Assembly (NCBI GenBank): GCA_002314775.1 | Contig: DCHE01000015.1 | Span: forward strand, 1-42,640 | Source: Lachnospiraceae bacterium UBA1760 | GTDB lineage: Bacteria; Bacillota; Clostridia; Lachnospirales; Lachnospiraceae | Length of the DNA stretch: 42,640 bases | Reading direction: 5' to 3' | Shown here: piece by piece, positions 41,190-42,640 of the stretch | How the letters are laid out: every line of letters starts with the position of its first letter | Numbering within the stretch: the first letter of the stretch is position 1 | Translations under genes and position numbers: made by a program | The notes under the pieces: model-generated | Databases searched by the model: none | What the model saw: only the letters and a program-made list of their open reading frames with translations | What the model was told of the DNA's origin: nothing

Positions 41190-42326
41190 TCATTTTCCTT
41201 TTATGTCAATCACAACAAATTCAGACTTGCAGCCAGTCTTGAATTTAATCTCCCAATCAGATATTCCTGAGGTAACTATAAAATCTGTATCATTTATTCT
41301 TCTAAGTCCATAGGTTGCATCATTTGCCCCAGTCCACTCTCCAACATAGGTAATTGGGAACAGCTGTCCACCGTGTGTATGCCCAGAAAGAACTAAATCT
41401 GCCTCCGATTCCGACTGTGCCTTGTAATCGTGCGGCTGATGATCCAGAACTACTATGTATTTATCATAGTCCAGATTAGCCATAAGTTCCTTCATGCTGC
41501 TTCTTTCACTGCCATTTTCACGTTCGCTTTCAGAGCGGTCAATTCTTCCAACAAGATAAAACCTATCATCAATAAGTACTGTTTCATCCTGAAGAATTAT
41601 TACACCATTTTTAGTAAGCTCAGCCTCAAGCTCACTTGCTGAAAATCCCCTCGTAGAACCGTAATATCCCTTATCATGATTTCCATAAGAAAAATAAACT
41701 CCATACCTTGCTTTTAATCTGCTTAGCGCCTTGCAGGCTGCAATCATATTATCCTTGTCAGTACCATCATCAACGAAGTCTCCAGTAATTAATATGACAT
41801 CAGGATTTAATTCATTCATTTTATCCACATATTCATTTAATCCTTCTCCATCAAAGGTTGTGCATACATGAGAATCTGCAAATTGAACAATCCTGATATT
41901 CCCAACATTTTTATCTGTCGATAGTTCATAATCCTTCTCCCAGACATGGTAATTCAGATAAAGACCAGCACCGAGATATACTATTGTTACAAAAATTGCG
42001 ATAATTCCCTCGTAATACAGCTTTGTCTCATTCTTTTTACTTTTCGACAGCTTCTTAATAACAGCGGAAAGACCATCAATAATAAGCCAGAACATTACCA
42101 GATGGATTACAATTATTATTGCATTGAAAAAGCTGAATACTAATGTGCTAACTATAAAAATAAGAGCTACAAAGCTAATACCTATTAAATTAAAATAAAG
42201 ACTTCTTCCCTTAGCGAGCTTTTTAACCACGTAAAATCTCTTGACTCTCTTTATAAGATAAATAACAGAAAGTATGCCCGCAGCGAGCACCGCAAGTAAG
42301 ATTCCAAGCCACATAAACTTCTCCAT
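41190..42326 (-). CDS. Membrane-anchored metallophosphoesterase (YkuE-like)
   Basis: A 378-residue protein. Four hydrophobic helices lie in about residues 2-130, then a calcineurin-like metallophosphoesterase domain: ADSH (metal site), GDFVDDG, GNHDKGYYG and GHTHGGQL. All metal ligands appear intact. The catalytic domain probably faces outward or the cytosol depending on topology, which I cannot decide. Relatives of YkuE type hydrolyse UDP-sugar or lipid-linked phosphates, but the substrate here is unknown. AAGGAAA six nt before the ATG at 42326 is better than a TTG start 15 nt upstream. A terminator follows. Confidence 0.9.
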   Translation of the reverse strand: MEKFMWLGILLAVLAAGILSVIYLIKRVKRFYVVKKLAKGRSLYFNLIGISFVALIFIVSTLVFSFFNAIIIVIHLVMFWLIIDGLSAVIKKLSKSKKNETKLYYEGIIAIFVTIVYLGAGLYLNYHVWEKDYELSTDKNVGNIRIVQFADSHVCTTFDGEGLNEYVDKMNELNPDVILITGDFVDDGTDKDNMIAACKALSRLKARYGVYFSYGNHDKGYYGSTRGFSASELEAELTKNGVIILQDETVLIDDRFYLVGRIDRSESERENGSERSSMKELMANLDYDKYIVVLDHQPHDYKAQSESEADLVLSGHTHGGQLFPITYVGEWTGANDATYGLRRINDTDFIVTSGISDWEIKFKTGCKSEFVVIDIKGK

Positions 42327-42560
42327 ATTATTTCCTTTCAATTGGTAAAGATACGAAAAAAATCAAATAATCAATAAGCAACTATTAACTGAACCCGCCA
42401 ATATTAGCAATGCTCAGCCGAATATAATATAAAATAATAATATATAAAAAATACTATCTTGTAAATCATTTGAAACATCAAGTTTTCGTAACATTTCTCG
42501 TACGTATATAGACCATTTTTTTAACAATTTTTGATGTACAAAATTTTTTTTATTTTTTTG

Positions 42561-42589
42561 TTGACAAAGGACCTTGTCTTTGATATTAT
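42561..42589 (+). promoter_or_regulatory. Promoter of the tRNA-Glu gene
   Basis: TTGACA (42561-42566) and TATTAT (42584-42589) are 17 nt apart, giving a predicted start near 42596, about 23 nt before the tRNA. The rest of the 277 nt between the metallophosphoesterase gene and the tRNA is very AT-rich and shows nothing else I can support. Confidence 0.85.
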
Positions 42590-42618
42590 AAGCAAGTCGC
42601 AAGTCATTGCGAGACCAT

Positions 42619-42640
42619 GGTCCGTTGGTCAAGAGGCTAA
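42619..42640 (+). tRNA. tRNA-Glu, 5' part (cut by window edge)
   Basis: The last 22 bases hold the acceptor 5' arm GGTCCGT and a D-arm TTGGTCAAGAGGCTAA, the typical start of Firmicutes tRNA-Glu. The anticodon is outside the window, so the identity rests on the D-arm and acceptor similarity. It is the only plus-strand gene here and may start a tRNA cluster. Confidence 0.8.

Noticed and set aside
42414..42632. A 72-codon minus-strand frame at the right edge
   Set aside because: It overlaps the tRNA-Glu gene and its promoter, is composed of AT-rich spacer sequence and has no recognisable features.
1..42640. CRISPR arrays, prophage, insertion sequences
   Set aside because: No regularly spaced repeats with unique spacers and no cas, integrase, transposase or structural phage genes were seen.

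Overview
The window is about 42.6 kb of AT-rich DNA (GC estimated by eye in the upper 30s percent). It looks like chromosomal DNA of an anaerobic Clostridia, most likely a Lachnospiraceae relative of Butyrivibrio, Roseburia or Agathobacter. The evidence is Gram-positive style AGGAGG ribosome binding sites, a tryptophan T-box leader, an indolepyruvate:ferredoxin oxidoreductase gene, a polyamine operon with carboxy(nor)spermidine synthase and decarboxylase, and a 7TM-type sensor architecture I associate with Lachnospiraceae. Every protein gene I can support lies on the minus strand. The only plus-strand gene is a tRNA-Glu cut by the right edge. No transposase, integrase, phage gene or CRISPR array is visible.

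Region by region, from left to right (transcription runs right to left). 1-930: the 5' end of iorA and a GNAT acetyltransferase. 932-3874: quinolinate synthase nadA and a membrane HD-GYP protein. 4026-6703: a tryptophan unit made of a consensus promoter, a T-box with a UGG specifier, trpB, trpA and a Dabb-domain gene. 6690-11038: a signalling unit with a 7TM sensor split by an apparent 1-nt frameshift, a membrane histidine kinase, a NarL-type response regulator and a TetR regulator. 11119-13347: a DRE-TIM aldolase fused to a LicD domain, with a repeated 10-mer upstream. 13572-17639: an ABC-2 exporter operon with a regulator that joins a TetR-like ligand domain to a LytTR DNA-binding domain, and a small kinase-fold protein.

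17811-26674 is the most interesting block. A strong promoter makes a roughly 250-nt leader that can close on itself and ends in an intrinsic terminator. Six polyamine genes follow: speA, speE, carboxy(nor)spermidine synthase, nspC, aguA and aguB. Together they convert arginine to agmatine, N-carbamoylputrescine, putrescine and then spermidine. The same unit ends with a signal-peptidase homologue carrying Asp and Gly in place of the Ser/Lys dyad, and a class B sortase homologue lacking its catalytic residues. The leader RNA matched no riboswitch family I know.

26747-34851: a glycan operon with an esterase, a GH13 enzyme with a charged tail, two GT2 transferases, a GT-B transferase with HP and SS motifs, a CMP-Kdo synthetase (kdsB) and an FrhB-type iron-sulfur protein. 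The pairing suggests a CMP-activated ulosonic acid in a Gram-positive glycan. 34938-40584: a MoxR/DUF58/VWA (Bat-like) operon with its own promoter, a TPR protein and a zinc-ribbon protein. 40585-42326: an unrecognised protein and a membrane metallophosphoesterase. 42561-42640: the tRNA-Glu promoter and the 5' part of the tRNA.
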